Position numbers and translations under genes: made by a program. A model generated the notes under the pieces. The model did no database searches, was not told where the DNA came from, and saw nothing but the letters and a program-made list of their open reading frames with translations. Positions 36,032 through 45,562 of a stretch of 64,000 nucleotides of DNA are shown here, one piece after another; within the stretch, counting starts at the first letter, position 1; every line of letters begins with the position of its first letter. The DNA is from PALSA-607 sp963825425. Lineage in GTDB: Bacteria > Actinomycetota > Actinomycetes > Acidothermales > Acidothermaceae. Location of the stretch: positions 310,001 through 374,000 of the forward strand of contig CAWGTF010000015.1 of the NCBI GenBank assembly GCA_963825425.1, read 5' to 3'.

Positions 36032-36850
36032 TCAGTGCCCGAACTTGTCGGAGTCTTGTGCCGCCGACTCGCCCTGATCGAGGGTCGCGATTTGCGCCAT
36101 GTCGTCGGTGGTCAGCGCGAAATCGAAGATGCCGATGTTCTCGGCCATCCGTTCTACGTTGCCCGACTTCGGCACGATTGACACGCCGATTTCGATGCCC
36201 CAACGCAACACGACTTGTGCGGGTGTGCGGCCATGCGCACGCGCTATCTCGATGATGGTTGCATTGCGGACGACGGCCGCGCCGGGGCCTCCGAGTGGAC
36301 TCCAGGCTTGGGTGACGATCCCGTGCGCTTCGTGGTACGCACGAGCATCGACTCTCGCGATCGTCGGGTCGAGCTCGATTTGGTTGACGGCCGGAACAAT
36401 GTCGGTGTCCTTGCGTAGCCGGTCAAGGTGCGTGGGCTTGAAGTTGGAGACACCGATCGACCGCGTCTTGCCCGTAACCACCAGCTGTTCGAACGTCTTC
36501 CACGTGTCGACGTAGAGATCACGTTTCGGCAGCGGCCAGTGGATCAGGATCAAGTCGACGTAGTCGAGGCCCAGCCGGCGCAGCGATTCGTCCAGGCCGC
36601 GCACTGCCCGGCGTCCGCCTTGGAACTCGCCGTCGAACTTCGTCGTGACGAAGAGCTCTTCGCGATGCACGCCGGAAGCCTTAACGCCTGCACCGACTGC
36701 GGCTTCATTCCCGTATCTGACCGCGGTGTCGAACAGTCGGTAGCCGATGTCAGCCGCGGCGATGACTGCGTCGGTGCCCGCTCTGCCGTTCAGTCCATAG
36801 GTGCCGAGACCGAGCACAGGCATCCGCTGCCCGTTGTTCAGGGTCAGCAT
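36032..36850 (-). CDS. Aldo/keto reductase (AKR, 2,5-diketo-gluconate-reductase-like)
   Basis: A 272-residue NADPH-dependent (beta/alpha)8-barrel oxidoreductase. The catalytic tetrad is seen: Asp and Tyr in FDTAVRYGNE, Lys in TTKFDG and His in IHWP. The cofactor segment IVPKSGNVERMAEN is near the C-terminus. The start MLTLNNGQRMP (36850) matches the family; the in-frame ATG at 36916 adds a tail without support. The substrate is unknown. It shares direction with the MFS-cNMP gene upstream (68 bases between). Confidence 0.9.
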   Translation of the reverse strand: MLTLNNGQRMPVLGLGTYGLNGRAGTDAVIAAADIGYRLFDTAVRYGNEAAVGAGVKASGVHREELFVTTKFDGEFQGGRRAVRGLDESLRRLGLDYVDLILIHWPLPKRDLYVDTWKTFEQLVVTGKTRSIGVSNFKPTHLDRLRKDTDIVPAVNQIELDPTIARVDARAYHEAHGIVTQAWSPLGGPGAAVVRNATIIEIARAHGRTPAQVVLRWGIEIGVSIVPKSGNVERMAENIGIFDFALTTDDMAQIATLDQGESAAQDSDKFGH

Positions 36851-36918
36851 CGGTGAGGGGGAGCGCGTCACGGTGGCGGTGTCCAATCTCGAACCTGCGG
36901 GCGGCCTATCGAGCAACG

Positions 36919-38481
36919 TTAGACGCGTGACTGCAAGAGGGCGTAGACGGACGCCGGCGGCGGCTGCTGTGTCAGTGCGAGCAGGAACGTCTCCCGGTCG
37001 AGGCTCAGAGTGTCAACCTCATCTGTAGCCGTGACTGTCGCCGTCCGCGGTGTCGGGAAGAGTAGCGCCAGCTCGCCCACACCGCTGCCGGGTCCTTGAT
37101 GGTTGATGATCGATCCGTCCTGGCTGATGTCGACGTGGCCGTTCACGATGACTTGATACAGATCGCCGGGCTCGCCTTGCGTCATGAGTGCGCTGCCGGC
37201 CGCGAACGTGTGAGGTTGGGCCGCGCGGCCTAGTGACTCGAGCATTGCTGCGCCGAGGTGCGAGAGCGTCACAACCGCGCGCAGTGCTGCGACGCGCTCG
37301 AAGGCGCCGAGTGCCGCCTGCTCTGCGACTGCGATCGGCCGCAGCGCAACAATCCCTGCCACGAGCAGAATTCCCGCAATCGCCGCGCAGGTGCCGTTGA
37401 TTCCCACGGTACTGACGAGCAGCGGCACCAGTAGCGCACCAACAAGCAGCATCGCCGACTCGAGCGCTTCCGCAGCGGCGAAGACATGGCTGACAAGTCG
37501 TAGCTCGGTAAGGCGCTGCAGCGTTGCCCGGCCAGCGACCAGCATCAAGGCCGCGGCGGCACCGATCCCGACGAACACGGCCCCCGCTGCGACCGGGGCA
37601 GTTGTCGCGCAGAGTGCGGCCACGGTTGCGCCGGCCACGACCGTTGAGGCGACTGCAGCCGGCCAGAGCCGACGGCGTCCGATCAACAGAACCGACACGG
37701 TTCCGCCGACCATCGCTCCCGCACCTAACGCGGTGCCGTACCAACCCGCGCTGGCGAGACTGCCGTGAGTTCGGTCGGGAATGACGACGACGAGGAGGTC
37801 GAGGCAGCCCACCAGCAAGCCTTGGGCGGTCAGCAAGAGCAGGGCTGCGCGAGGTCCGCGCGCCTTCGAGATCCGACGGAGCGCGCCACCGAGTTTCAGT
37901 GGCGACTCGTCTTCGAGCAGTTCGATTTCCCCTCCACCAGGTAGCCGGAATGCGAGTAGCGCCGCGAGGCCAGCGATTGCCGCGAACGCGAGAAACGACA
38001 CTGGAAAGTCGGCGATCAGCAGGCACACGGCGGTCGCCGCCGGGCCGACCAGCGTTGCCGCACTGTCGAGCCAACCCAGCAGAACGTGCGCGCGCGTGAT
38101 GCTCCGGGCATCGGGTGTGAGGGCCGGGAGCAGCGCGCAGACTGACGGCCGACTCGTGACCATCGCGGTTGCCGCCACGACCGCTGCCGCGTAGGTCGCC
38201 AACACCGGCGCACCTTGCCAACTGCACAAGGCCATCGCGGTCAGGCTGGCCGCCTGAATCACCATGCCCCACGCGAGGAGGGCTCGGGCATGAAACTTGG
38301 CGAGCAGGCTCCCCGTCCAAAGCGCCGCAAGCGTCGCCGGCACCAGCGAAGCGACGAGCACTGCACCCGCTTCTCGGATGCCGCCGCGGTGGTTGGCGTA
38401 GATGGTGACCGCGATCCAGGAGCCGTATTCGCTGGTCTTGAAGCAACCAAAGATGAAGGCCAGGCGCCGCAAACCTTTCAC
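36919..38481 (-). CDS. Second MFS transporter fused to a cyclic-nucleotide-binding domain
   Basis: A 520-residue intact protein. About twelve helices fill residues 1-385, and a cNMP-binding domain lies near residues 400-515: AAGSALMTQGEPGDLYQVIVNG and the cassette GSGVGELALLFPTPRTATV, with the Glu and Arg-Thr/Ala-Thr pattern close to the canonical one. It resembles the protein at 29590-31227 in build but not closely in sequence. Ligand and substrate are unknown. It ends 68 bases before the aldo/keto reductase and starts just past the lrp stop. Confidence 0.88.
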   Translation of the reverse strand: MKGLRRLAFIFGCFKTSEYGSWIAVTIYANHRGGIREAGAVLVASLVPATLAALWTGSLLAKFHARALLAWGMVIQAASLTAMALCSWQGAPVLATYAAAVVAATAMVTSRPSVCALLPALTPDARSITRAHVLLGWLDSAATLVGPAATAVCLLIADFPVSFLAFAAIAGLAALLAFRLPGGGEIELLEDESPLKLGGALRRISKARGPRAALLLLTAQGLLVGCLDLLVVVIPDRTHGSLASAGWYGTALGAGAMVGGTVSVLLIGRRRLWPAAVASTVVAGATVAALCATTAPVAAGAVFVGIGAAAALMLVAGRATLQRLTELRLVSHVFAAAEALESAMLLVGALLVPLLVSTVGINGTCAAIAGILLVAGIVALRPIAVAEQAALGAFERVAALRAVVTLSHLGAAMLESLGRAAQPHTFAAGSALMTQGEPGDLYQVIVNGHVDISQDGSIINHQGPGSGVGELALLFPTPRTATVTATDEVDTLSLDRETFLLALTQQPPPASVYALLQSRV

Positions 38482-38491
38482 GCCGATCAGG

Positions 38492-39020
38492 TTAGGGCGA
38501 ACCGGACCCGGCGTCGCGTGGCATCCGCGAGCGACCTGCGCCGGGGCCGGCCACCGAGCGCAGCACCGGCAACGTCCGCAACGGCACCAGCCGCGAGAGG
38601 ACGACGACGCTGGTCGATCGCACGACAGTCGCCGACCTGTTCAACGCGACGAGGATTTGCTGCAGCGCTTCGTGCGAACCGGCCGCGACCCTGCACAGAA
38701 CGTCGCCGGCACCGGTGGTCGCGTACGCCTCGAGGACGCCAGGGATTTCCTGTAGGTCGCGTTGTACATCTTCGATCGCGCCTTGCGCGATCTCGAGGGT
38801 GACAAAGGCCTGGACGCCGAGCCCCGCCGCGACCAGGTCGACGTCCGGTCCGTAGCCGGTCACGACGCCGGATCGTTCCAGCAGCTCGATTCGGGCCGTG
38901 ACCGTTGCGCGGGCGACGCCGGTGAGCCGGGCCAGCTCGAGCGCCCCGGCCCGGGGGTGGTCGGTGAGCGCCTGCCAACAGCGCGACGTCGAGCTCGTCG
39001 ATCCCTACCTTTTCCGGCAC
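38492..39020 (-). CDS. Lrp/AsnC-family regulator, frameshifted
   Basis: About 175 residues. From GTG 39020 the frame gives MPEKVGIDELDVALL. An extra base near 38970-38982 then shifts the reading to QALTDHPRAGALELARL, TGVARATVTARIELLERSG (the helix-turn-helix) and the RAM-type effector domain QAFVTLEIAQGAIEDV and GAGDVLCRVAAGSHEALQQIL. It is divergent from hppD with about 180 bases between, where two direct repeats lie. An AsnC-type regulator beside tyrosine-degradation genes probably senses an amino or keto acid and controls hppD-hmgA. Confidence 0.85.
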
Positions 39021-39058
39021 GTCGGCACCTCGTCCCCGGTCTTGTTACTGGAATCAGC

Positions 39059-39118
39059 TATGCAGAACGCCTAGCAAATCGCCGTCCAGCTTCGCCAAAG
39101 TATGCACGATGCCTAGCA
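39059..39118. promoter_or_regulatory. Direct repeats between lrp and hppD (candidate Lrp/AsnC sites)
   Basis: TATGCAGAACGCCTAGCA (39059-39076) and TATGCACGATGCCTAGCA (39101-39118) agree at 15 of 18 positions and start 42 bases apart, about four helical turns. They lie between the divergent regulator and hppD, the usual place for operator sites. Confidence 0.55.
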
Positions 39119-39197
39119 GTTGCTGCGCTGGTTGCATGCGTAGGTACGCCGGTGTCTAGTGCGGGCAGATACCGAGTAGGGCGGAAAAGGGAGCGAC

Positions 39198-40403
39198 ATG
39201 AGCCTTGAGCAGACGCTGAACGACGAAGAGCGCTTGGCCCAGCTCGACCTTGACCAGCTCAAGCAACTGGTCGGCCTCGTGGAGTACGACGCATCGCGCG
39301 ACCCGTTCCCGGTCTCGGGCTGGGACGCTCTCGTGTGGATCGTCGGTAACGCGGTGCAGACCGCCCATTACTTCGAGTCGGCGTATGGGATGGAAATCGT
39401 CGCCTACTCGGGTCCGGAGAACGGCAACCGTGACCACCACGCCTTCGTACTGAAGTCGGGTAGTGCGCGGTTCGTTGTCAAGGGTGCCTACGATCCGGCG
39501 AGTGAGTTGGCCGATCATCACCGAAAGCACGGCGACGGCATCGTCGATATTGCGCTAGCTGTGCCGGACGTCGATAAGTGCATCGCGCACGCCGCTGCTC
39601 AGGGCGCGACCGTTCTTGAGCAACCACATGACATCAGCGACGCCGATGGGACCGTGCGGCTCGCAGCTATCGCGGCGTACGGCGACACCCGGCACACGCT
39701 CATCGACCGCTCTCGCTATAGCGGTCCGTACCTGCCGGGCTACGTCGCCCGGACGCCGGCGTTCCGACCGCGGCCTGGCCGGCCGAAGCGGCTCTTCCAG
39801 GCCATCGATCACGTCGTCGGCAACGTCGAGCTCGGCGCTATGGACCAATGGGTCGACTTCTACAACCGCGTCATGGGCTTCACCAACATGGCGGAATTCA
39901 TCGGTGCCGACATCGCGACTGACTATTCGGCACTCATGAGCAAGGTCGTCGCCAACGGCAACCACCGGGTCAAGTTCCCGCTGAACGAGCCCGCGCTTGG
40001 CAAGAAGAAGTCCCAGATCGATGAGTACCTCGAGTTCTACCGCGGCCCTGGTGCACAGCACGTGGCGCTGGCCACCGGCGACATCATCGGCGCGGTCGAC
40101 GCGTTGACGACCGAGGGGGTTGCGTTTCTCGCGACTCCGGACTCGTACTACGAAGACGCCGACCTGCGCGCGCGCATCGGGGCGGTTCGGGCGCCGATCG
40201 AGGAACTCCAAAAGCGCGGCATCTTGGTAGACCGTGACGAAGATGGTTACCTGTTGCAGATATTCACCAAGCCCATCGGCGACCGGCCGACGGTGTTCTT
40301 TGAACTGATCGAGCGGCACGGGTCGTTGGGGTTCGGCAAGGGTAACTTCAAGGCGCTCTTCGAGGCCATCGAGCGCGAGCAGGAGAAGCGCGGCAACTTC
40401 TGA
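39198..40403 (+). CDS. hppD: 4-hydroxyphenylpyruvate dioxygenase
   Basis: A 401-residue Fe(II) dioxygenase that turns 4-hydroxyphenylpyruvate into homogentisate, the first committed step of tyrosine breakdown. The two vicinal-oxygen-chelate halves are present. The iron ligands are His in AIDHVVGN, His in AQHVALAT and Glu in FFELIERHG; the C-terminal gating helix GKGNFKALFEAIEREQE is complete. GGGAG lies five bases before ATG 39198. The stop is 26 bases before hmgA, so the two form an operon, probably controlled by the divergent Lrp-type gene. Confidence 0.98.
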   Translation: MSLEQTLNDEERLAQLDLDQLKQLVGLVEYDASRDPFPVSGWDALVWIVGNAVQTAHYFESAYGMEIVAYSGPENGNRDHHAFVLKSGSARFVVKGAYDPASELADHHRKHGDGIVDIALAVPDVDKCIAHAAAQGATVLEQPHDISDADGTVRLAAIAAYGDTRHTLIDRSRYSGPYLPGYVARTPAFRPRPGRPKRLFQAIDHVVGNVELGAMDQWVDFYNRVMGFTNMAEFIGADIATDYSALMSKVVANGNHRVKFPLNEPALGKKKSQIDEYLEFYRGPGAQHVALATGDIIGAVDALTTEGVAFLATPDSYYEDADLRARIGAVRAPIEELQKRGILVDRDEDGYLLQIFTKPIGDRPTVFFELIERHGSLGFGKGNFKALFEAIEREQEKRGNF

Positions 40404-40429
40404 AGTTTCGTATTCACGGAGGTCTACAG

Positions 40430-41627
40430 ATGGCGTTCTACCGGCAGGTGGGCGATGTCCCGCGCAAGCGGCATACCCAGTTCCGCCAGCCCGACGGTCG
40501 CCTGTACTCCGAAGAACTGGTCGGAGAGGAAGGCTTCAGCTCCGACTCGTCGCTGCTGTATCACCGCGGCATCCCGTCGTCGATCGCCGAAGCGCGCTCG
40601 TGGGAGCTGCCCGACCTGTCGACTGTGCCTAACAGCCCGCTCCTCCCACGGCACTTGCGGCTGCACGACTTGTTCGTCGGCGACGACCATGCCGTTACCG
40701 ACGCTGTCACCGGACGACGGTTGGTGTTGGGCAATGCCGACGTCCGCATCTCGTACGCGGTCTCGTCGAAGGCCTCGCCGCTGTATCGCAACGCCGTGGG
40801 CGACGAGTGCGTGTATATCGAGAACGGGACGGCGACGGTTGAGACTGTGTTCGGAGCCCTTTCCGTCGGTCGCGGCGACTACGTCATCATGCCGCGCGCG
40901 ACAACGCATCGCTGGTTGCCGACCGGCGACGAGCCGCTACGCACGTATGTGATCGAGGCGAACTCGCACATCACGCCGCCGCTTCGGTATCTCTCGAAGT
41001 TCGGTCAACTGCTCGAGCATTCGCCGTACTGTGAGCGAGATTTGCGTGCGCCGTTGGAGCCGCTGCTCGCCGAGGGTGGCGCCGAGATCTACATCAAGCA
41101 CCGAGGATCAGGCCCTGGCGGTTTGAGCGGCACGATCTACGTAGTTGACGAGCATCCGTTCGATGTCGTGGGCTGGGACGGTTGCTTGTATCCCTACGTG
41201 TTCAACGTCGCGGATTTCGAACCGATCACCGGACGCGTGCACCAACCACCGCCGGTGCATCAGGTGTTTCAGGGCAACAACTTCGTGATCTGCAACTTCG
41301 TCCCGCGCAAGGCCGACTACCACCCGCTCGCGGTGCCGATCCCGTACTACCACGACAACGTCGACTCCGATGAAGTCATGTTCTACGTCGACGGTGACTA
41401 CTCCGCGCGCAAGGGATCAGGGCATCGGGCGCGGATCGATCTCGCTGCACCCAGGTGGTCACTCGCACGGCCCGCAGCCCGGTGCTGTCGAGCATTCGCT
41501 TGGCGTGGAGTACCTCGACGAACTGGCGGTGATGGTCGACACGTTCCGCCCGCTCGAGCTCGGCGAGGCAGGTCGGGCGGCGGACGACGGCAAGTACGCG
41601 TGGACGTGGGCCAGACCGTCGACCTAA
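40430..41627 (+). CDS. hmgA: Homogentisate 1,2-dioxygenase, frameshifted near 3' end
   Basis: A cupin-fold Fe(II) enzyme of about 399 residues that opens the homogentisate ring to maleylacetoacetate. PVHQVFQGNNFVICNFVPR and the His/Glu iron site in YYHDNVDSDEVMFY are in the first frame. At about 41415-41432 the reading moves to the frame giving SISLHPGGHSHGPQPGAVE, which holds the third iron ligand, and ends GKYAWTWARPST. The unshifted frame continues as Arg-rich nonsense, so an indel is inferred. GGAGG lies seven bases before ATG 40430. Confidence 0.93.
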
Positions 41628-41722
41628 CGCTGCCACTAGTAGGGCCACCGGGCTAGTCGCTGCCGTCGACGCGGGTGGTGGCTGCAAAGCCACGATCGGA
41701 GCCGCTTGTTCAGGGTCGGTCA

Positions 41723-41760
41723 GAGGGAGCCTTGTGGTACCAGCCTCACGTGACTCCCTC
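41723..41760. terminator. Possible terminator between hmgA and the IclR gene
   Basis: GAGGGAG (41723-41729) pairs with CTCCCTC (41754-41760), with a TGGTACCA palindrome in the loop. It lies between two convergent genes. No U-run. Confidence 0.4.
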
Positions 41761-41816
41761 CGCTGTCGTTAGTCCAAGTCGTAGGGATACCTCGACCGTT
41801 CGCACAAGGCGCCGGC

Positions 41817-42656
41817 TCAGCGCGGCGCGGAAGACTCGAGTGGCTTGTCAGCGTCGGCGTCTCTGTTTCGACGAAGAATCTCAGCCAAGTTCTGTCGCTC
41901 AAGCTGGTCGCGGGCGTCGCGGACCATGTCGACGAGCGGATCGATTCGTGCATCCGTGAAACGTGATGTGGGCCCGTAGATGCAAATTGCTCCCCGGACC
42001 TCGCCTGCCGCTGATCGGATCGGTAGAGCTATTCCACCCACGCCTAACTCTCGTTCGGAGTGCGCGACGTCATAGCCCCGGGTTTGGGCGAGGACGAGTC
42101 GCTCCTGGTATTCCTTCCAATGTTCAGCGGTCATGACGGCCTGAACCGCGTTGCAGACCGAGGGTGGGGCGCCGATCATCAGAATGCGACTCGCGGCTCC
42201 CGCGGTCAGCGGGAAAGGCTGGCCGAGGCGCACGACATGTCGCAAAGCTTGGGCGCCCGCAACCTGAGCAATCACGTAACGGTTGTCGCCGAGACGGACC
42301 TGAATGTTCGCGGTCTCCCCAGCACGTTTGGCAAGCTCGGCTAGTGCTGCGGTAACAAACTCGGGCAGATCCCAGGCTGCTCGACCCACATCGTTCCACC
42401 GCAGGAGTCCCGGCCCCGGAGAGACCTGCCCGCTGGGCCCAACCCAGATGAGGCCTTCGTCGTGCAGTGTGTTCGCTAGTCGCAGCACGGTGGTTTTCGG
42501 GAGGCCGATTTCCCGCGCGATTCCCGCCAACGTCCAGGTCATGTGATCTTCAGAAAATAGCGACAGCAACGCGATGGCGCGCGAAACAGCGCGCACGGAT
42601 TCCGACGCAGGAGCGCGATCCACGTTCCCATTTGCGGCTTCAGGTATCTGCTGCAT
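41817..42656 (-). CDS. IclR-family transcriptional regulator
   Basis: A 279-residue regulator. The N-terminal winged helix (WTLAGIAREIGLPKTTVLRLANTLH) is followed by the IclR effector domain (VRLGQPFPLTAGAASRILM, GYDVAHSERELGVGGIALPI, RGAICIYGP). IclR proteins commonly control aromatic-acid catabolism or uptake. It is divergent from the hydrolase-liv operon, which it most likely controls, perhaps with homogentisate or a related acid as effector (inference). MQQIPEA at 42656 is taken as the start; ATG 42710 would reach into the spacer. Confidence 0.9.
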   Translation of the reverse strand: MQQIPEAANGNVDRAPASESVRAVSRAIALLSLFSEDHMTWTLAGIAREIGLPKTTVLRLANTLHDEGLIWVGPSGQVSPGPGLLRWNDVGRAAWDLPEFVTAALAELAKRAGETANIQVRLGDNRYVIAQVAGAQALRHVVRLGQPFPLTAGAASRILMIGAPPSVCNAVQAVMTAEHWKEYQERLVLAQTRGYDVAHSERELGVGGIALPIRSAAGEVRGAICIYGPTSRFTDARIDPLVDMVRDARDQLERQNLAEILRRNRDADADKPLESSAPR

Positions 42657-42732
42657 ATCGCATGGCTCCGAGCTCACGGCTCGCGCGACGGGACCGCTCC
42701 CGCGACGCAAGTCTGATGGTCAGGTCTGGGTG

Positions 42733-42761
42733 TTGACAGGTGGTCGCGATCACCGTACCGT
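42733..42761 (+). promoter_or_regulatory. SigA-type promoter of the hydrolase-liv operon
   Basis: TTGACA (42733-42738), an exact 17-base spacer and TACCGT (42756-42761). Transcription would start at about 42768, directly at the GTG 42769, implying a leaderless mRNA. Confidence 0.65.
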
Positions 42762-42768
42762 CCTGCCC

Positions 42769-43653
42769 GTGGTCCGGCAAGCGGATCACGTGATCCACCT
42801 AGCAGACGGGCCCGAATCGGTGAAGAACGATCTGTCGGCGGGCCTGGCTCGAACCGCCGGAGGCTCCAAGACGGGTCGACGGGTCGTATTCCTGCCCGGG
42901 CTTGGTTGTGAACGAGGCCAGTTTGATCGGCTGGGGGCGATTCTGGGCGGCACGTACTCGACCGCCGCTTTGGATCTTCCCGGCCATGGCGAGTCAAGGG
43001 ATATCGCCGACATCTCGCCCGGAGCCGAGTACACGCTGCGTGATGTTGCCGTCGTGGTCGCCGACGACCTCCGCGCGAACGGCGACCGGGGCTGCGTGTT
43101 GGTCGGTCATAGCGCCGGCGGCGCGGTTGCCCTGCACATCGCGGCGCACCGTGCTGGATTGATTTCTGCGGCAGTCGTTCTCGATGCGAATGTCCCCGTT
43201 TCGGCGAGCGCCCAGCAGCGCAAGTTGGCACGAGCTGAACGCGCCGCTGGTGTCCAGTGGCATCACGAACTGATGCTGGCCATGGCGGCGGCGTGGGGTG
43301 AGCGGGACACACCTGAGGGAGATCGACGCAAGGTGCTAGACACCATTTCGCGGACCCCGGAACGAATCGTGCGTCACCTGTGGCCCGACGTGCTCCGCAC
43401 CGATGCGCGGGACCTGTGGCGGCGCTGTTCAGTCCCTGTGCTCTACATCCGAAGCAGCCGCGACGTTGGCCTAACTCTGTTACGGACCCTGAATCCGTTG
43501 GTGGAGGCGGTTGATCTCAGTGGCACAGGATGCGGACATTGGCCGCACCTGCTCGAACCTCAGCGCGTTAGCGAACTGATCGACGACTTCGTCATGCGGT
43601 CGAGCAGTTCGCGCACCTCCGTGAGAAGCGTTACCACCGAACGACACGTATAG
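42769..43653 (+). CDS. Alpha/beta-fold hydrolase
   Basis: About 294 residues. The nucleophile elbow is GHSAGGA, preceded by the oxyanion region VVFLPGLGCERGQF. The late His lies in GCGHWPHLLEP, and the acid residue probably in YIRSSRDVGL. The start GTG 42769 coincides with the expected transcription start of the promoter just upstream; the earlier in-frame codons lie within that promoter. It is the first gene of an operon with livHMGFK (12 bases to livH). An esterase or C-C hydrolase acting on the imported aromatic compound or its ring-fission product is plausible but unproven. Confidence 0.82.
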   Translation: MVRQADHVIHLADGPESVKNDLSAGLARTAGGSKTGRRVVFLPGLGCERGQFDRLGAILGGTYSTAALDLPGHGESRDIADISPGAEYTLRDVAVVVADDLRANGDRGCVLVGHSAGGAVALHIAAHRAGLISAAVVLDANVPVSASAQQRKLARAERAAGVQWHHELMLAMAAAWGERDTPEGDRRKVLDTISRTPERIVRHLWPDVLRTDARDLWRRCSVPVLYIRSSRDVGLTLLRTLNPLVEAVDLSGTGCGHWPHLLEPQRVSELIDDFVMRSSSSRTSVRSVTTERHV

Positions 43654-43664
43654 GAGCGGGTGGG

Positions 43665-44543
43665 ATGCATCAGTTCTGGTTGGCAGTCGGATTCGGCCTC
43701 GTTACCGCATCCGTTCTCGCCGTGGCCGCCGTTGGGCTTAGCCTGCAGTTCGGTATCACGAACTACATCAACTTTGCGTACGGGGACTACATGGCCCTCG
43801 GCGCGTACCTGAGCTGGGAACTGAACGCCGGCCTATTGCACTGGAATATATGGCTGGCGATGATCTGCGGATCGGTCGCGATGGGCTTCATTGCCGTCCT
43901 GCTGAATCGGTTGATACTCGCACCGTTCGCTCGCCGCTTCGAAAAGCTCTTCTACATCCTGATCGTCACGTTCGGGTTGTCACTCATCATCTTGAGCGTG
44001 CTGAACTCGGTGTGGGGCGCCGAGGTCAAGCACTACGCCCTGAAGAACCAACGGCCCTTACACATAGGGCCTTTCCTGCTCACTGTTGACCAGCTGATCG
44101 TGGCCGTCGTGGGTGTGGTTCTCATGTTGGCGATTCACCTGCTACTGACGCGAACGCGGCTGGGGAAGTCGATGCGGGCGATGTCGGACAACACAACCCT
44201 GGCGATGACCAGCGGAATCGACACGCGGCGCATTACCACCATCACCTGGTTCTTGACTGGCGTGCTGGCGGGCCTCGCCGGGACCGTTCTCGGGATTACG
44301 TCGGCGAGCATCACCCCGAGCTTCGGCGAGACCTTCCTGTTCGTGATCTTCGCGGCAGTGATCGTCGGCGGTGTCGGAAGCGTGTACGGCGCGATCGCCG
44401 GCGCGGTCATCATCGGGATGGCGACCGAGGTATCCGCGGTCTTCATCAACCCCTCCTACAAACTCGACACAGCCTTCGCGATTTTGATCCTGGTCTTGCT
44501 ATTTAGGCCGAGCGGCCTCTTCGCCCGAGCAGGGAAGGCCTGA
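43665..44543 (+). CDS. livH: Branched-chain-amino-acid-type ABC transporter permease LivH
   Basis: A 292-residue permease with about eight helices and the LivH features GLSLQFGITNYINFAYGDYMALGAY near the N-terminus and VGGVGSVYGAIAGAVIIG near the end. The EAA-like loop reads RTRLGKSMRAMSDNTTLAMTSGID. It pairs with LivM in the inner membrane. GGAGCGGGTGGG precedes ATG 43665. Two bases separate it from livM. Confidence 0.93.
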   Translation: MHQFWLAVGFGLVTASVLAVAAVGLSLQFGITNYINFAYGDYMALGAYLSWELNAGLLHWNIWLAMICGSVAMGFIAVLLNRLILAPFARRFEKLFYILIVTFGLSLIILSVLNSVWGAEVKHYALKNQRPLHIGPFLLTVDQLIVAVVGVVLMLAIHLLLTRTRLGKSMRAMSDNTTLAMTSGIDTRRITTITWFLTGVLAGLAGTVLGITSASITPSFGETFLFVIFAAVIVGGVGSVYGAIAGAVIIGMATEVSAVFINPSYKLDTAFAILILVLLFRPSGLFARAGKA

Positions 44544-44545
44544 CT

Positions 44546-45562
44546 ATGTCACCAGTCATCTATTACGGCTTTACGCTGCTGTTCTTCTTTGCTGCGTACA
44601 GCATCCTCGGTTGGGGTTTGAACCTGCAGTTCGGCGAGGCCGGCATCCTGAACTTCGCCTACATCGGGTTTGTCGCCATCGGCGCGTACATCACCGGCGT
44701 GACGTCGATGGGCAAACCCCCGCAGGGCTCCGGTGAGACCTACATGTTCGCGGCGCGGCTACCGTTCCCGATCGGCCTGCTGCTCGGCGGCCTCGCGTCG
44801 TGCGTGCTTGCGGTGCTTGTGGCGTTCATAGCCTTCAGGCGGCTGCGAAGCGACTACCTCGCGATGGTGCTCATCTCGCTCTCACTGGTCATGTACGACA
44901 TCATCAACAACTACGTGCCGCTCTTCGACGGCGCCGACGGGCTCAACACGGTACCCATGCCGTTCGCCGGAGTGCTGAACCTGAACGCCAACTCGTTCCT
45001 GGTGTTCTTCGCCGTCGCGAGCGTCGGCATTGCTGGCCTGATGTGGCTCATCATCAGCCGAATCACTCGCTCCCCGCTAGGCCGGACGTTTCGCGCAATT
45101 CGAGACGACCCTGACGTGATCAGTGCGCTCGGAAAGAACGTATTCCGCTACCAACTAACGGCAATGTTGATCGGTGCGTTCTACGCCGGGGTGGGCGGTG
45201 GGCTCATCATCGAATTCTCCTCCTCGTTCAACACCAGCGCTTGGCTGCCGCCGGAGACCTTCCTGATCTTCGCGGCGCTCATCATCGGCGGCCTGCGCAA
45301 CAACGTGGGCGTCGTCGCAGGCGCGTTCGTGGTGCCCGTGCTCTTCACTCAGTTGCCGAAGTTCCTGCCAGACATTCCCGGCCACCCCGGCCTGATCCTC
45401 AACTTGGAGGGCTCGGTCATCGGTGTGCTGCTGATCGTCACGATGTGGTTCAGGCCGCAGGGCATCATTCCCGAGCGCCGCCGGCGTCCCGATCAGCTCA
45501 CTCGACGAATCAGGACGCATCTCACGCGTGGCACCGACCCAGCAAAGGTATCCGACAAATGA
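44546..45562 (+). CDS. livM: Branched-chain-amino-acid-type ABC transporter permease LivM
   Basis: A 338-residue permease with about nine helices. LivM signatures are WGLNLQFGEAGILNFAYIGFV, RRLRSDYLAMVLISLSL, the coupling loop RSPLGRTFRAIRDDPDVISALG and GGLRNNVGVVAGAFVV. A C-terminal basic tail of about 35 residues follows. Its stop overlaps the livG start (ATGA, 45559-45562). Confidence 0.93.
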   Translation: MSPVIYYGFTLLFFFAAYSILGWGLNLQFGEAGILNFAYIGFVAIGAYITGVTSMGKPPQGSGETYMFAARLPFPIGLLLGGLASCVLAVLVAFIAFRRLRSDYLAMVLISLSLVMYDIINNYVPLFDGADGLNTVPMPFAGVLNLNANSFLVFFAVASVGIAGLMWLIISRITRSPLGRTFRAIRDDPDVISALGKNVFRYQLTAMLIGAFYAGVGGGLIIEFSSSFNTSAWLPPETFLIFAALIIGGLRNNVGVVAGAFVVPVLFTQLPKFLPDIPGHPGLILNLEGSVIGVLLIVTMWFRPQGIIPERRRRPDQLTRRIRTHLTRGTDPAKVSDK

